Assembly: GCA_902622245.1 (NCBI GenBank)
Contig: CACNPC010000002.1
Coordinates: 124,001-188,000, forward strand
Source of the DNA: an uncultured Pelagibacteraceae bacterium
GTDB taxonomy: Bacteria > Pseudomonadota > Alphaproteobacteria > Pelagibacterales > Pelagibacteraceae
Reading direction: 5' to 3'
DNA: 64,000 nt
Shown in pieces: positions 44,865 through 52,339 of the stretch. How positions within the stretch are numbered: position 1 is the stretch's first letter; each line of letters begins with the position of its first letter. The translations under genes were made by a program, and so were the position numbers. The notes beneath the pieces are model-generated. The model saw only the letters and a program-made list of their open reading frames with translations. It had not been told where the DNA came from and made no database searches.

Positions 44865-44886
44865 ACCCCGCACTTAAGTACGGGGT
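44865..44886 (-). terminator. Terminator-like hairpin between dctP and dctQ
   Basis: Inverted repeat of 11 bp (arms about 44865-44875 and 44876-44886, core ACCCCGTACTT) with one G-U pair on the minus-strand RNA and a loop of about four bases formed by its centre. It is followed by TTTTC and then the dctQ ATG seven bases past the stem. It lies 12 bases after the dctP stop. Confidence 0.8.
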
Positions 44887-44897
44887 ATTTATACGAT

Positions 44898-45887
44898 TTA
44901 AAGTTTGTTTGCAGCTTTTACAAGTTGATCACCAACTCCACCAGCTCCACCTGTTCTAGAAATGTAATCATCAATAACAGATGACGATGCTTTTTTAAGA
45001 GCAGAAACTTCAGAACTACTTAGGTTTACAATGTTCATTCCATTTGCTTTTGCTTCTTTGTAAGCCCCAGCTTCAATGTTAGCCATGTCATCTCTAACAG
45101 CTTTTTCAGCTACTTTTGATGCTTCAGCTATAGCGTCTCTTTGTTTTTGAGTTAATGAACTTAGCCATTTATCATTAGCAACAACAACGAATTCGATATC
45201 GCCATGATTTGTAACAGTTAAAGTATCCATTACTTGATATAATTTTCTAGATTTTACACCAGATACACCAGTCATACCTGCATCAACTGTATTTCTTTGG
45301 TAAGCTAAATATTGCTCAGATCCAGATATTAATGCTGGTTTACCACCTAAAGAACTCACAAAAGCTCCAAGTGTTTTTCCAAATACTCTAATTTTTTTAT
45401 CTTTAAAGTCAGCTGGAGTTTTCATTGGACCACCATTGGATAACATAATTGCTGACCCATAAGCTTGATAATAAAGTGGAACTGCTCCTGTCTTAGCTAT
45501 TGCAGGATCAAGAATAGCTCTTATCTCGGATCCAGCTTGAGTTGCTTTTCTTACTTTTTGTTCTGAGTCAAATAAGAATGGAAGATAGAAAACATCAACT
45601 TCAGGATTAGTTCCTGCAAATCTTGTTATAGATGCAACACCAGCTTCGATTGCTCCTGAACCAACAGCTTGTGGAACTTCTTTATCTTTGTAAAGTTGCG
45701 CAGAGTCGTAAATCTCAACTTTAATGTCTGATCTTGATTCTAATTCTTTTTTAAATACCAAAAGGTTCTGACCTAAGTGAGCCTTTAATGGTAATTGAAG
45801 TGTAATTCTCATTTTTGTTTCTGCCAAACTTGCACTGGCAAAAGAAACGAAAATCAGAGAAAATATTATTCTTTTAAAGATTTTCAT
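44898..45887 (-). CDS. dctP: TRAP transporter substrate-binding protein (DctP)
   Basis: 329-residue periplasmic protein with a signal peptide (FASASLAET, cleavage near residue 22). DctP family features: MRITLQLPLKAHLGQNLLVFKKELE, the IYDSAQLYKDKEVPQAVGSGAIE segment and FKDKKIRVFGKTLG, where the carboxylate-binding Arg normally sits (KIRV). It binds an organic acid and delivers it to DctQM. Preceded by GAGGGAAA and a recognisable promoter. First gene of a five-gene catabolic unit plus dctQM. Confidence 0.92.
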   Translation of the reverse strand: MKIFKRIIFSLIFVSFASASLAETKMRITLQLPLKAHLGQNLLVFKKELESRSDIKVEIYDSAQLYKDKEVPQAVGSGAIEAGVASITRFAGTNPEVDVFYLPFLFDSEQKVRKATQAGSEIRAILDPAIAKTGAVPLYYQAYGSAIMLSNGGPMKTPADFKDKKIRVFGKTLGAFVSSLGGKPALISGSEQYLAYQRNTVDAGMTGVSGVKSRKLYQVMDTLTVTNHGDIEFVVVANDKWLSSLTQKQRDAIAEASKVAEKAVRDDMANIEAGAYKEAKANGMNIVNLSSSEVSALKKASSSVIDDYISRTGGAGGVGDQLVKAANKL

Positions 45888-45918
45888 GTTATTTCCCTCT
45901 TTTTTGTTAAATGAGACT

Positions 45919-45947
45919 ATTTAAGTCGACTTTAAAATTAAATACAA
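45919..45947 (-). promoter_or_regulatory. Candidate promoter of dctP
   Basis: On the minus strand TTGTAT (45947-45942) and TTAAAT (45924-45919) are separated by 17 bases, giving a leader of about 25 bases before the ATG with its Shine-Dalgarno GAGGGAAA. The spacing and the repeated TTAAAT -10 form are like the candidate before the sugar-binding protein at 16116. Confidence 0.45.
45923..45932. promoter_or_regulatory. Palindrome between dctP promoter elements (possible operator)
   Basis: AAGTCGACTT is a perfect 10-bp palindrome at 45923-45932. It lies at the downstream end of the spacer and touches the -10 of the proposed dctP promoter, in the 75-base divergent gap to the EamA gene. A repressor bound here would block dctP. 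It stands out because the surrounding DNA is nearly all A/T. No regulator gene is in the window. Confidence 0.3.
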
Positions 45948-45962
45948 TATTAATAATCATCA

Positions 45963-46862
45963 ATGAATTGGATAATTGTAGCTATTTCTGGGGCTTTTTT
46001 TCAAAATCTTAGATCAACTTTACAGAAAAAACTTAATCAAAAGGTATCAACTATTGCATCTACTTATGTAAGATTTGCTTTTGCATTACCATTTGGGACA
46101 ATTTTATTTTTTTTGTATTTTCAAGATTTAAATGTAATTCCTGAAATCCTTAGTCAAAAAAAATTTATATTTAATGTATTATTAGGTTCAATTTTCCAAA
46201 TAATTTTTACATTTGTTTTACTCTATTTATTTAGATTTGCTAATTTTGTAGTTGGAACTTCATTGAGCAAAACTGAAGTTATTCAGGTTGCGATTTTTGA
46301 ATATTTGATAATAGGGCACAAATTAAATAAATTTGGAATAACAGGTATTATCGTATCTACAATTGGAGTAATTATACTTTCGATTAAAGATTTAAGTTTA
46401 TTTCTAAAAAACTTATTTTCAAAAACAACTTTAATTGGTTTATCAGCAGGACTATTCTTAGGTTTAAGCGTTGTATATTTTAGAGCTGCAGCATTAACAT
46501 TGGAAAATTTTAGTAATAACTTTGAAAAAGCTATAGCAACACTATTTTTTGGTTTAGTTATACAAACAACATTAGTTACTATTTATTTAATTATATTTGA
46601 AAAGTCACAGTTTAAAAAATTATATGAAAACAAATACGAATGTTTGACAGCAGGGTTAGCTGGATTTCTTGCAACATTATCTTGGTTTTATGCTTTTACA
46701 TTAATACAGTCTTCATTTGTTAGAGCTATCGGCCAAATAGAATTATTATTTAGTTATGTGTCTTCAAAGTATATGTTTAAAGAAAAAGTCAAAATTACAG
46801 AAATTTTAGGGATAATTATATTTGTAATAGGTGTACTAATTTTATTACTTAATAAGAGCTAA
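45963..46862 (+). CDS. EamA/DMT-type membrane transporter
   Basis: 299 residues, about ten hydrophobic segments in two repeats. The start WIIVAISGAFFQNLRSTLQKKLNQK and the TYVRFAFALPFGTILF and AGLAGFLATLSWFYAFTLIQSSFVRAIGQIE segments fit drug/metabolite transporters of the EamA clan, a divergent branch. Substrate unknown. Divergent from dctP and overlapping the end of the SMR gene on the other strand by four bases. Confidence 0.8.
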   Translation: MNWIIVAISGAFFQNLRSTLQKKLNQKVSTIASTYVRFAFALPFGTILFFLYFQDLNVIPEILSQKKFIFNVLLGSIFQIIFTFVLLYLFRFANFVVGTSLSKTEVIQVAIFEYLIIGHKLNKFGITGIIVSTIGVIILSIKDLSLFLKNLFSKTTLIGLSAGLFLGLSVVYFRAAALTLENFSNNFEKAIATLFFGLVIQTTLVTIYLIIFEKSQFKKLYENKYECLTAGLAGFLATLSWFYAFTLIQSSFVRAIGQIELLFSYVSSKYMFKEKVKITEILGIIIFVIGVLILLLNKS

Positions 46863-47194
46863 TTAATTCTCCCAAGATAATTAACCATTACAACACCAAT
46901 AATAATTAAAAAAATTCCAATTAAACCGTATATATTTGGTATCTGATTATATTTAATCATCCCGAAGACTAAAATAGCAGCCACTGTTGTCCCACTATAA
47001 GTAGCATAAGTAAAACCTACTGGTATCATAGACATAGCTTTTGCAAGTCCATACATAGTTATACACATAAAAGCTATTGATAATATCGTTGGAGTTAATT
47101 TTGAAAATCCATCTGAAATTTTAGCAAAACTATTTGCGGCAATTCCTGTTGATATAGCTAATACTAAATAAATATAACCAGATAATGGTTTCAT
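46859..47194 (-). CDS. SMR-family membrane protein, second of a pair
   Basis: 111 residues with four transmembrane helices, small multidrug resistance fold. MSMIPVGFTYATYSGTTVAAI matches the GxxYAxWxG-type motif of helix 2-3 and NIYGLIGIFLIIIGVVMVN the last helix. The position of the essential membrane glutamate of SMR pumps (eight residues before the conserved Lys 25) is Gly17 here, and no acidic residue lies in any helix. It overlaps its partner by four bases. A heterodimer is likely from the equal lengths and coupling. Confidence 0.82.
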   Translation of the reverse strand: MKPLSGYIYLVLAISTGIAANSFAKISDGFSKLTPTILSIAFMCITMYGLAKAMSMIPVGFTYATYSGTTVAAILVFGMIKYNQIPNIYGLIGIFLIIIGVVMVNYLGRIN

Positions 47195-47526
47195 TTATTT
47201 GTTCCTAATAAGTTAACTATTAAGACACCCGATATAATTAAAATCAATCCAATTATTGTATAAAAATTTGGTACTTGATTAAATTTTATAACACCAACAG
47301 CAGCTGTAGCAATTATACATAGGCCCGCAAAAGAGGCATACGTTATTCCAACTGGTATACTTTTCATAACTAAAGACAAAGTATACATGCATCCAACAAT
47401 TGTTACTGCTGTGATTATACTAGGTATTAATAATGTAAAACCTTGAGCACTTTTAGCAAAACTGTTAGATGCTGTTCCAAGAATTACTGCGATTAATAAA
47501 ATTATATAAGCAGTTATATTATTCAT
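47191..47526 (-). CDS. SMR-family membrane protein, first of a pair
   Basis: 111 residues from the ATG at 47526; an in-frame start 19 codons earlier would lie inside the upstream gene and add a hydrophilic tail that the family lacks. Four helices. SIPVGITYASFAGLCIIATAA and PNFYTIIGLILIISGVLIVN are SMR motifs. As in the partner, Gly17 replaces the usual TM1 glutamate. It overlaps the HCCA-isomerase-like gene by eight bases. Lipid, polyamine or small-metabolite movement is possible; classical proton-coupled drug export looks unlikely without the carboxylate. Confidence 0.82.
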   Translation of the reverse strand: MNNITAYIILLIAVILGTASNSFAKSAQGFTLLIPSIITAVTIVGCMYTLSLVMKSIPVGITYASFAGLCIIATAAVGVIKFNQVPNFYTIIGLILIISGVLIVNLLGTNK

Positions 47527-48115
47527 TTGCCTTCGACCATTTGATTGCATCTTCCATTCTATCATCTCCCCAGAATATTTCATTTTTTACAACAAATGAC
47601 GGACTTCCAAATATTTTATTTTTTCTAGCTTTTTCTGTATTTGATAAATAAATATTATTTATTTCCTCAGAGCTTGCCTCTGAAACAATCTTTTCTTTAT
47701 CTAAGCTTAGTTTTTTGCAGATTTCACTCAAGTTGGGTTCAACAGCAGGCTCTTTTCCTTCTTGAAACCATCGTTTATACGTAAGCTGAATGTAATCTAC
47801 ACCCCAATTATTTTTTAAACCTAATATTGCAATTTTATTAGCTAAATCAAATTCTGTTAAAGGGTAAGGGACTGGTGTTTTGGCAAAAAATCCATAATTT
47901 TTTGCTCGTCTTTCTATGTCTCTCCACATGTAATCTACTTTATTTTTTTTTTCTTTAGGAAAGGGAACATTGTTCATCTCTTTCATTATTGCTCTCACAC
48001 TAAAAGGAGTCCAGTTAAACTTAATTTGATGTTGTTTTTCTGCTTCTAGTGCTCGAGTAACCGAAAGATAAGTATAAGTGCTTCCGATAGAAAAATAAAA
48101 ATCTATGTTGTCCAC
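47519..48115 (-). CDS. 2-hydroxychromene-2-carboxylate isomerase-like protein (DsbA/GST-kappa fold)
   Basis: 198 residues. The N-terminal IDFYFSIGSTYTYLSVTRAL has the catalytic Ser found in place of a thioredoxin CxxC. NWTPFSVRAIMKEMNNVPF, PVPYPLTEFDLANK and KIFGSPSFVVKNEIFWGDDRMEDA complete the HCCA isomerase signature. These glutathione-dependent enzymes isomerise aromatic breakdown intermediates, but many family members have unknown substrates. It begins the SMR-pair operon and follows directly on the NTF2-like gene. Confidence 0.83.
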   Translation of the reverse strand: MDNIDFYFSIGSTYTYLSVTRALEAEKQHQIKFNWTPFSVRAIMKEMNNVPFPKEKKNKVDYMWRDIERRAKNYGFFAKTPVPYPLTEFDLANKIAILGLKNNWGVDYIQLTYKRWFQEGKEPAVEPNLSEICKKLSLDKEKIVSEASSEEINNIYLSNTEKARKNKIFGSPSFVVKNEIFWGDDRMEDAIKWSKANE

Positions 48116-48436
48116 TTATTTTGACATTGGCGTTGCACCAGTCTCTAAACTAATCATTTTACCATCTTGGTATTTGTAGACTGCCATAACTGCTTCTACA
48201 TTACCATCATCAAATGTTACGAACGCATGGTGAACACCAACTTCATCATTTTCATAAACAATTCTAGTTTTATCTTGCTTGATATCACCACTCATTGCCC
48301 ATTTGATAACATCACCTTTAGTTAAAACACTCCCTGATTTATGCATTGTGAATTTAAAATCATCATGCAAAAGTTCGTTCATTGCTGCTTCATCTTTATT
48401 TTTAATTGCAGCACTATATTTTTCTAATATTGACAT
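48116..48436 (-). CDS. SnoaL/NTF2-like small protein
   Basis: 106 residues of the cone-shaped NTF2 fold: ILEKYSAAIKNKDEAAMNELLHDDFKFTMHKSG is the typical helix-strand opening and DGNVEAVMAVYKYQDGKMISLE the sheet. Such proteins are isomerases, cyclases or ligand-binding dimers. It has a strong ribosome-binding site (AAAGGAGAAA). Part of a string of seven small genes on the minus strand ending at the isomerase-like gene. Function unknown. Confidence 0.72.
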   Translation of the reverse strand: MSILEKYSAAIKNKDEAAMNELLHDDFKFTMHKSGSVLTKGDVIKWAMSGDIKQDKTRIVYENDEVGVHHAFVTFDDGNVEAVMAVYKYQDGKMISLETGATPMSK

Positions 48437-48447
48437 TTTTTTCTCCT

Positions 48448-48738
48448 TTATGCTCCTTTAATTATTAATGTATTTGATACTGTATTATCTAATCTAATTT
48501 GTCTGATAGGTTTATATATTTCTGAATTGTACCACTCAAAAACTTTTTCATAAGATGGGAATTTAATTACAACAGTTCTTGGATATTTCCACTCACCTTC
48601 AATGACTTCATTTTCGCCACCTCTTATTATGTACTCGCCACCAAACATTTGAGCAGTTGGAGGAGCTTTTTCCAAATACTCTTTGTAATTTTCAGGATTT
48701 AACACATTAATATTTAATATGATATATCCTGAAGGCAT
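48448..48738 (-). CDS. DUF1330-family protein
   Basis: 96 residues with a dimeric alpha-beta barrel (ferredoxin-like) fold. SGYIILNINVLNPENYKEYLEKAPPTAQMFGGEYIIRGG and RTVVIKFPSYEKVFEWYNSEIYKPIRQIR are the DUF1330 pattern. The family has no established biochemical role, although its fold relatives include small oxygenases and stress proteins. Second from the end in the small-protein string, 11 bases upstream of the NTF2-like gene. Confidence 0.82.
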   Translation of the reverse strand: MPSGYIILNINVLNPENYKEYLEKAPPTAQMFGGEYIIRGGENEVIEGEWKYPRTVVIKFPSYEKVFEWYNSEIYKPIRQIRLDNTVSNTLIIKGA

Positions 48739-48761
48739 TACAAACCTTATTACAAAAATTA

Positions 48762-49052
48762 TTACATATCTACTTTATTTAATTCGTAGACACTATAACT
48801 TTCCATAACTTCTTTCATAACTGGAGCTGATACTGGATTGCTTCCATCTATAAAAGCTTTAAGAGCAGCTTTATCAGTCACAAAAATTTTAAACATTACT
48901 GTTTTTTTGTCAGGTGCAACTGTTCCAATTGTTTTTGATACATTTGCAACTTTCGATCTTTCTGCCATACCAGCATCTGATTGCATAAAGCCCATAAATT
49001 TTTCTAACATACCTTCTTTTAAATGAGCTACTACTAGTGTTTCTGTTTCCAT
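48762..49052 (-). CDS. Small alpha-beta barrel-like protein, unknown
   Basis: 96 residues. The alternating pattern (TLVVAHLKEGMLEKFMGFM, then KKTVMFKIFVTDKAALKAFIDG) suggests a ferredoxin-like fold similar to antibiotic-monooxygenase or DUF3764-type proteins. No catalytic residue is recognisable. Shine-Dalgarno GAAAGGATAAA. It resembles its upstream neighbour in size and predicted fold, so the two may be old duplicates. Function not known. Confidence 0.65.
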   Translation of the reverse strand: METETLVVAHLKEGMLEKFMGFMQSDAGMAERSKVANVSKTIGTVAPDKKTVMFKIFVTDKAALKAFIDGSNPVSAPVMKEVMESYSVYELNKVDM

Positions 49053-49079
49053 ATTTTATCCTTTCTTTATATTGATTGT

Positions 49080-49370
49080 TTATCCACTAAAATTTTCCAT
49101 AAAATCTTCATGCATCGGTGTAACCTTTGCTGAATCTAAATCCACGCCTGCTTCAGCTCTTGCTGCATGAAGTTCTTTGTCATTTTTAAATGCTTCAAAA
49201 CCTTCCATGGTTGCATACTTAACGATTACAGTAAATTTTGTAGGGTCTTCTTTTGATACACCTGCAAAAATAATCGTAGCACCAAATCCTTTAATTTTTT
49301 CAGCATTCGCCTTTACCATATTCATCCAAGATGAAAATGATTTTATATTTTCTTCTATTTTTATGATCAT
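49080..49370 (-). CDS. Small alpha-beta barrel-like protein, unknown
   Basis: 96 residues: MIIKIEENIKSFSSWMNMVKANAEKI, then GATIIFAGVSKEDPTKFTVIVKYATMEGFEAFKNDKEL, a pattern reminiscent of DUF3764 (sheet-helix-sheet with a K/E-D-P turn). Exactly the same length as the next gene in the string. Shine-Dalgarno AAAAGGAAAA. No membrane segment or signal peptide. Function unknown; fold assignment is tentative. Confidence 0.65.
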   Translation of the reverse strand: MIIKIEENIKSFSSWMNMVKANAEKIKGFGATIIFAGVSKEDPTKFTVIVKYATMEGFEAFKNDKELHAARAEAGVDLDSAKVTPMHEDFMENFSG

Positions 49371-49383
49371 TTCTTTTTCCTTT

Positions 49384-49782
49384 TTATTTTACCGGTGTCA
49401 TAATTTTCTGTCCTTCGACACCAATTGCAACTACAATCGCTTTAACTGGAACATTTCCAATATTTTTCGACTCGTGTACAATTCCAACATCTTCAACAAA
49501 TGCATCACCAGCTTTGAACACTTGGGTTTTTCCTTCATGAATTAATTCAATTTCACCTTGCTGAATCATAATTAGAACTGGAAATGAGTGCGTATGAGGA
49601 GTTACTGGAGCTCCTACAGGTACAGTAAATTCAAAAGCTGTTATTTTTGCTTTTCCTGTAGGGTATACAATATCATTTCCCATTCCTGTTTGACTTGTTG
49701 ATAAAATTCTCTTTACATGGCTATCTGCGTAAACATTAGCTGTAAATAAACTTAAAATTAATACTAAAATTGTTTTTTTCAT
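49384..49782 (-). CDS. Exported single-domain cupin
   Basis: 132 residues with a signal peptide (ILVLILSLFTANVYADS, cleavage near residue 19), so it acts in the periplasm. The cupin metal motifs are present: TPHTHSFPVLIMIQQGEIEL (His, His and a Glu) and the second His in VGIVHESKN. Periplasmic cupins of this size may be dioxygenase- or isomerase-like. Lies 13 bases upstream of the barrel-like gene in the small-protein string and follows another exported protein. Confidence 0.78.
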   Translation of the reverse strand: MKKTILVLILSLFTANVYADSHVKRILSTSQTGMGNDIVYPTGKAKITAFEFTVPVGAPVTPHTHSFPVLIMIQQGEIELIHEGKTQVFKAGDAFVEDVGIVHESKNIGNVPVKAIVVAIGVEGQKIMTPVK

Positions 49783-49794
49783 TTTTCCTTTCAG

Positions 49795-50262
49795 TTAGTT
49801 CAAATTATAAGTACCAACGATTTGATTGTAAGATTGTACAACTCCATCTTTAGCTGAATCAATTTGCGCATAAGATGTTGTTCCACCTCCAGAAATATTC
49901 TCATATTTCCCTGTTCCACTTACAAACTTCCATCTTAATATTTTTCCCATTACGCCTTCGTAATGTGTTGTTGTAGTACTACCATCTTCAAATTTGTTTA
50001 TACAAACGCCTGTCTCAAAACCTTTTCCTTTAAGTCCAACAATTGATCCAACACAATATGATGAAGATCTGTCACCAAAAGTTGTTCCCTCAATAGCTTT
50101 ATTACCAATAGTTCCTTCATATATTATCGAAAAATTGCCTTTATCATCACCTATAACTTTAGAAGTGCCAGAGAAAAAACCAGTTTGTTTAATTTGTCCT
50201 TGCTCAGCAAAAGCTGTACTCGACATAAATACGAAAATTAAAATAAAATATAATTTTTTCAT
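49795..50262 (-). CDS. Exported beta-rich protein, unknown
   Basis: 155 residues with a signal peptide (FILIFVFMSSTAFAEQ, cleavage near residue 19). The mature part is glycine- and beta-rich with WKFVSGTGKYENISGGGTTS near the end, a pattern seen in small beta-barrel (allene-oxide-cyclase-like or lipocalin-like) proteins. Two cysteines (SYCVGS, TGVCINK) could form a disulfide. I do not recognise a named family with certainty. It sits between an NTF2-like gene and the exported cupin. Confidence 0.65.
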   Translation of the reverse strand: MKKLYFILIFVFMSSTAFAEQGQIKQTGFFSGTSKVIGDDKGNFSIIYEGTIGNKAIEGTTFGDRSSSYCVGSIVGLKGKGFETGVCINKFEDGSTTTTHYEGVMGKILRWKFVSGTGKYENISGGGTTSYAQIDSAKDGVVQSYNQIVGTYNLN

Positions 50263-50268
50263 AAACTC

Positions 50269-50643
50269 TTACTTCTTAATTGCATTGAACATGCTTAGTG
50301 TGTCATCAAACGCAATAAATAATGTCAGTTTACCATCATCGCCTACTTCAAAATAATGACCAAAAATAGTATCCATGCCATCTGCCTTAGCAGTTGCTTT
50401 AACAAACACTTTATTCCCCTCACTAATCATCATATCAGGGGTTACTGAAAAATTACTCCAAAGATTTGGAACTTGCATCATGGTTTTCATATATGCCTCT
50501 TTGCCTTTATGAGTTCCTGACATTGGATGCTTATCCCCAGGATAAATCCAAGTGATATCATCATGTACCATTTCCATAAATCCCTCCATATCTCCTTTGC
50601 CAAAAAGTTCATATCCTTTTTTAACTACTTCTTTTGCGTCCAT
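50269..50643 (-). CDS. SnoaL-like/ketosteroid-isomerase-like protein
   Basis: 124 residues, NTF2-like fold: VVKKGYELFGKGDMEGFMEMVHDDITWIYPGD is the standard opening, MSGTHKGKEAYMKTM follows, then the sheet DGMDTIFGHYFEVGDDGKLTLFIAFDD. Likely a dimeric cytoplasmic protein with a hydrophobic pocket. It is the first gene of the small-protein string. The 82-base gap upstream, next to cysK, holds the cysK terminator and presumably this operon's promoter. Confidence 0.78.
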   Translation of the reverse strand: MDAKEVVKKGYELFGKGDMEGFMEMVHDDITWIYPGDKHPMSGTHKGKEAYMKTMMQVPNLWSNFSVTPDMMISEGNKVFVKATAKADGMDTIFGHYFEVGDDGKLTLFIAFDDTLSMFNAIKK

Positions 50644-50686
50644 AAAATTTCCTTAATTTTTTAATTATTATTATTTATTGTAAGTT

Positions 50687-50709
50687 AAAAATGTAATGGT
50701 TTTATTACA
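50687..50709 (-). terminator. Weak terminator after cysK
   Basis: A 6-bp stem (TGTAAT, arms 50692-50697 and 50704-50709) with a 6-base loop, followed on the minus strand by five T residues. It lies 17 bases after the cysK stop. The stem is AT-rich, so termination may be inefficient. Confidence 0.45.
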
Positions 50710-50725
50710 GTGCTGATATGCGTGA

Positions 50726-51727
50726 TTATATCCAATCGGGATAAGGTAAACCTTTTTCAATTAAAAAAGGCTTATTAAACATCTTTGAGTTGTATCTGTC
50801 TGATTTGTCGCAAAGAATAGTGACAATAGTTTTTCCTGGTCCTAATTTTTTACCCAATCTTATTGCGCCTGCAATATTTACTCCACAACTTGTTCCAAGA
50901 CTTAAACCTTCATTTTTGATTAAATCATATAGTATTGGCAAAGACTCTTTATCTTCAATTGAAAAGGCTCCATCTATTTTTGCTTCTGCAAAATTAGCAG
51001 TTACTCTGCTGGATCCAATGCCTTCAGTTATTGATCCACCTTCAGCTTTTAACTCACCGTTTTCAATGTGATTGTAAAGAGAGGATCCCTTTGGATCTGA
51101 TAGATAAATTTTTATATCTTTATTTTTTTCTTTTAAAAAACTACTTACTCCACCAATTGTTCCCCCAGTTCCAGAAGAACATACAAATCCATCAACTTTA
51201 CCTTCAGTTTGTTCCCATATCTCAGGACCCGTTGTATTATAGTGACCTTTTGAGTTTGCTGTATTATCAAATTGATTTGCCCAAACAACTCCGTGATTAT
51301 TTGAACTTTTTAGGTCTTCAGCCATTCTAGCAGCAACTTTAACAAAGTTATTTTCATCTTTATAAGGTTTTGGTGGAACTAATTTTAAATCTGCACCAAT
51401 ATTTCTTAATGTATCTTTTTTTTCTTGAGTTTGATTATCATTCATTACAATAATCGTTTTGTAACCAAGTGAATTTCCAATAAGGCATAAACCAATGCCA
51501 GTGTTTCCTGCAGTTCCTTCTACAATTATTCCACCTTTAGATATTAATTTTTTTTGTTCAGCATCCCTTATTAAAGCAAGTGCTGCTCTGTCTTTTACAG
51601 ATCCTCCTGGATTTAAATATTCGGCTTTACCATAAATGTTACAGCCAGTTATTTCAGATGCAGCTTTCAGTTTTATTAAAGGAGTATTTCCAATTGATTG
51701 GATAAAATCATCCTTGTAATTTTTCAT
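50726..51727 (-). CDS. cysK: Cysteine synthase (O-acetylserine sulfhydrylase)
   Basis: 333-residue PLP enzyme making cysteine from O-acetylserine and sulfide. The PLP lysine is in PGGSVKDRA (K45), the phosphate and substrate loop in EGTAGNTGIGL, and the C-terminal cofactor motif in GTSCGVNIAGA. The slightly long form with EGTAGNTG instead of EPTSGNTG is common in alphaproteobacteria. The ATG overlaps the cysE stop by one base, so the two pathway enzymes are translated together. Confidence 0.9.
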   Translation of the reverse strand: MKNYKDDFIQSIGNTPLIKLKAASEITGCNIYGKAEYLNPGGSVKDRAALALIRDAEQKKLISKGGIIVEGTAGNTGIGLCLIGNSLGYKTIIVMNDNQTQEKKDTLRNIGADLKLVPPKPYKDENNFVKVAARMAEDLKSSNNHGVVWANQFDNTANSKGHYNTTGPEIWEQTEGKVDGFVCSSGTGGTIGGVSSFLKEKNKDIKIYLSDPKGSSLYNHIENGELKAEGGSITEGIGSSRVTANFAEAKIDGAFSIEDKESLPILYDLIKNEGLSLGTSCGVNIAGAIRLGKKLGPGKTIVTILCDKSDRYNSKMFNKPFLIEKGLPYPDWI

Positions 51728-52302
51728 TATTCTTTTTCCTCATTGCCATTTGTAACAGCATAAGGTTTAAATTCTTCAGTTGCTGTTCCAACATTCTTAG
51801 CAGGTATTCCTACCATAACAGCATTTTCAGGAACATTTTTTGTTACAACTGCATTAGCACCAATTCTTGCATTTTTCCCTACAACTACAGGCCCCAAAAT
51901 TTGTGCCCCTGAACCAACAACAACATTATCATGAAGAGTAGGGTGTCTTTTAATTTCTCTTTGATCATTGGAATTTATGCTTGGAGATATTCCACCTAAA
52001 GTAACCATATGATAAATTGTTACGTTATCTGCAATGTCAGATGTTTCACCTATAACGACGCCCATACCGTGATCAATAAATAAATTTTTACCTATCTTAG
52101 CTCTTGGATGAATTTCAATACCAGTTAAAAATCTTGAAAATTGAGAAATTATTCTTGCTATAAGATCGAATTTTGCAGTAGCAAAAAAATTTGCAATTCT
52201 GTGAAAAAATACAGCCTTAACGCCAGGGTACGTTAATATTACACTTAACTTAGATCTTGCCGCTGGATCCCTATCAATAATTGATTGCAAATAGTCATTC
52301 AT
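51727..52302 (-). CDS. cysE: Serine O-acetyltransferase
   Basis: 191-residue left-handed beta-helix acyltransferase producing O-acetylserine for CysK. Motifs: [56 protein letters not shown] with the catalytic His/Asp region, and [18 protein letters not shown]. The N-terminal helical domain is short compared with E. coli CysE (273 residues), like the Bacillus type. Coupled to cysK and 37 bases downstream of the persulfide dioxygenase gene. Confidence 0.92.
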   Translation of the reverse strand: MNDYLQSIIDRDPAARSKLSVILTYPGVKAVFFHRIANFFATAKFDLIARIISQFSRFLTGIEIHPRAKIGKNLFIDHGMGVVIGETSDIADNVTIYHMVTLGGISPSINSNDQREIKRHPTLHDNVVVGSGAQILGPVVVGKNARIGANAVVTKNVPENAVMVGIPAKNVGTATEEFKPYAVTNGNEEKE

Positions 52303-52339
52303 AGACTGCCTATATAGTTATTAATGTTGGAATTTAAAG

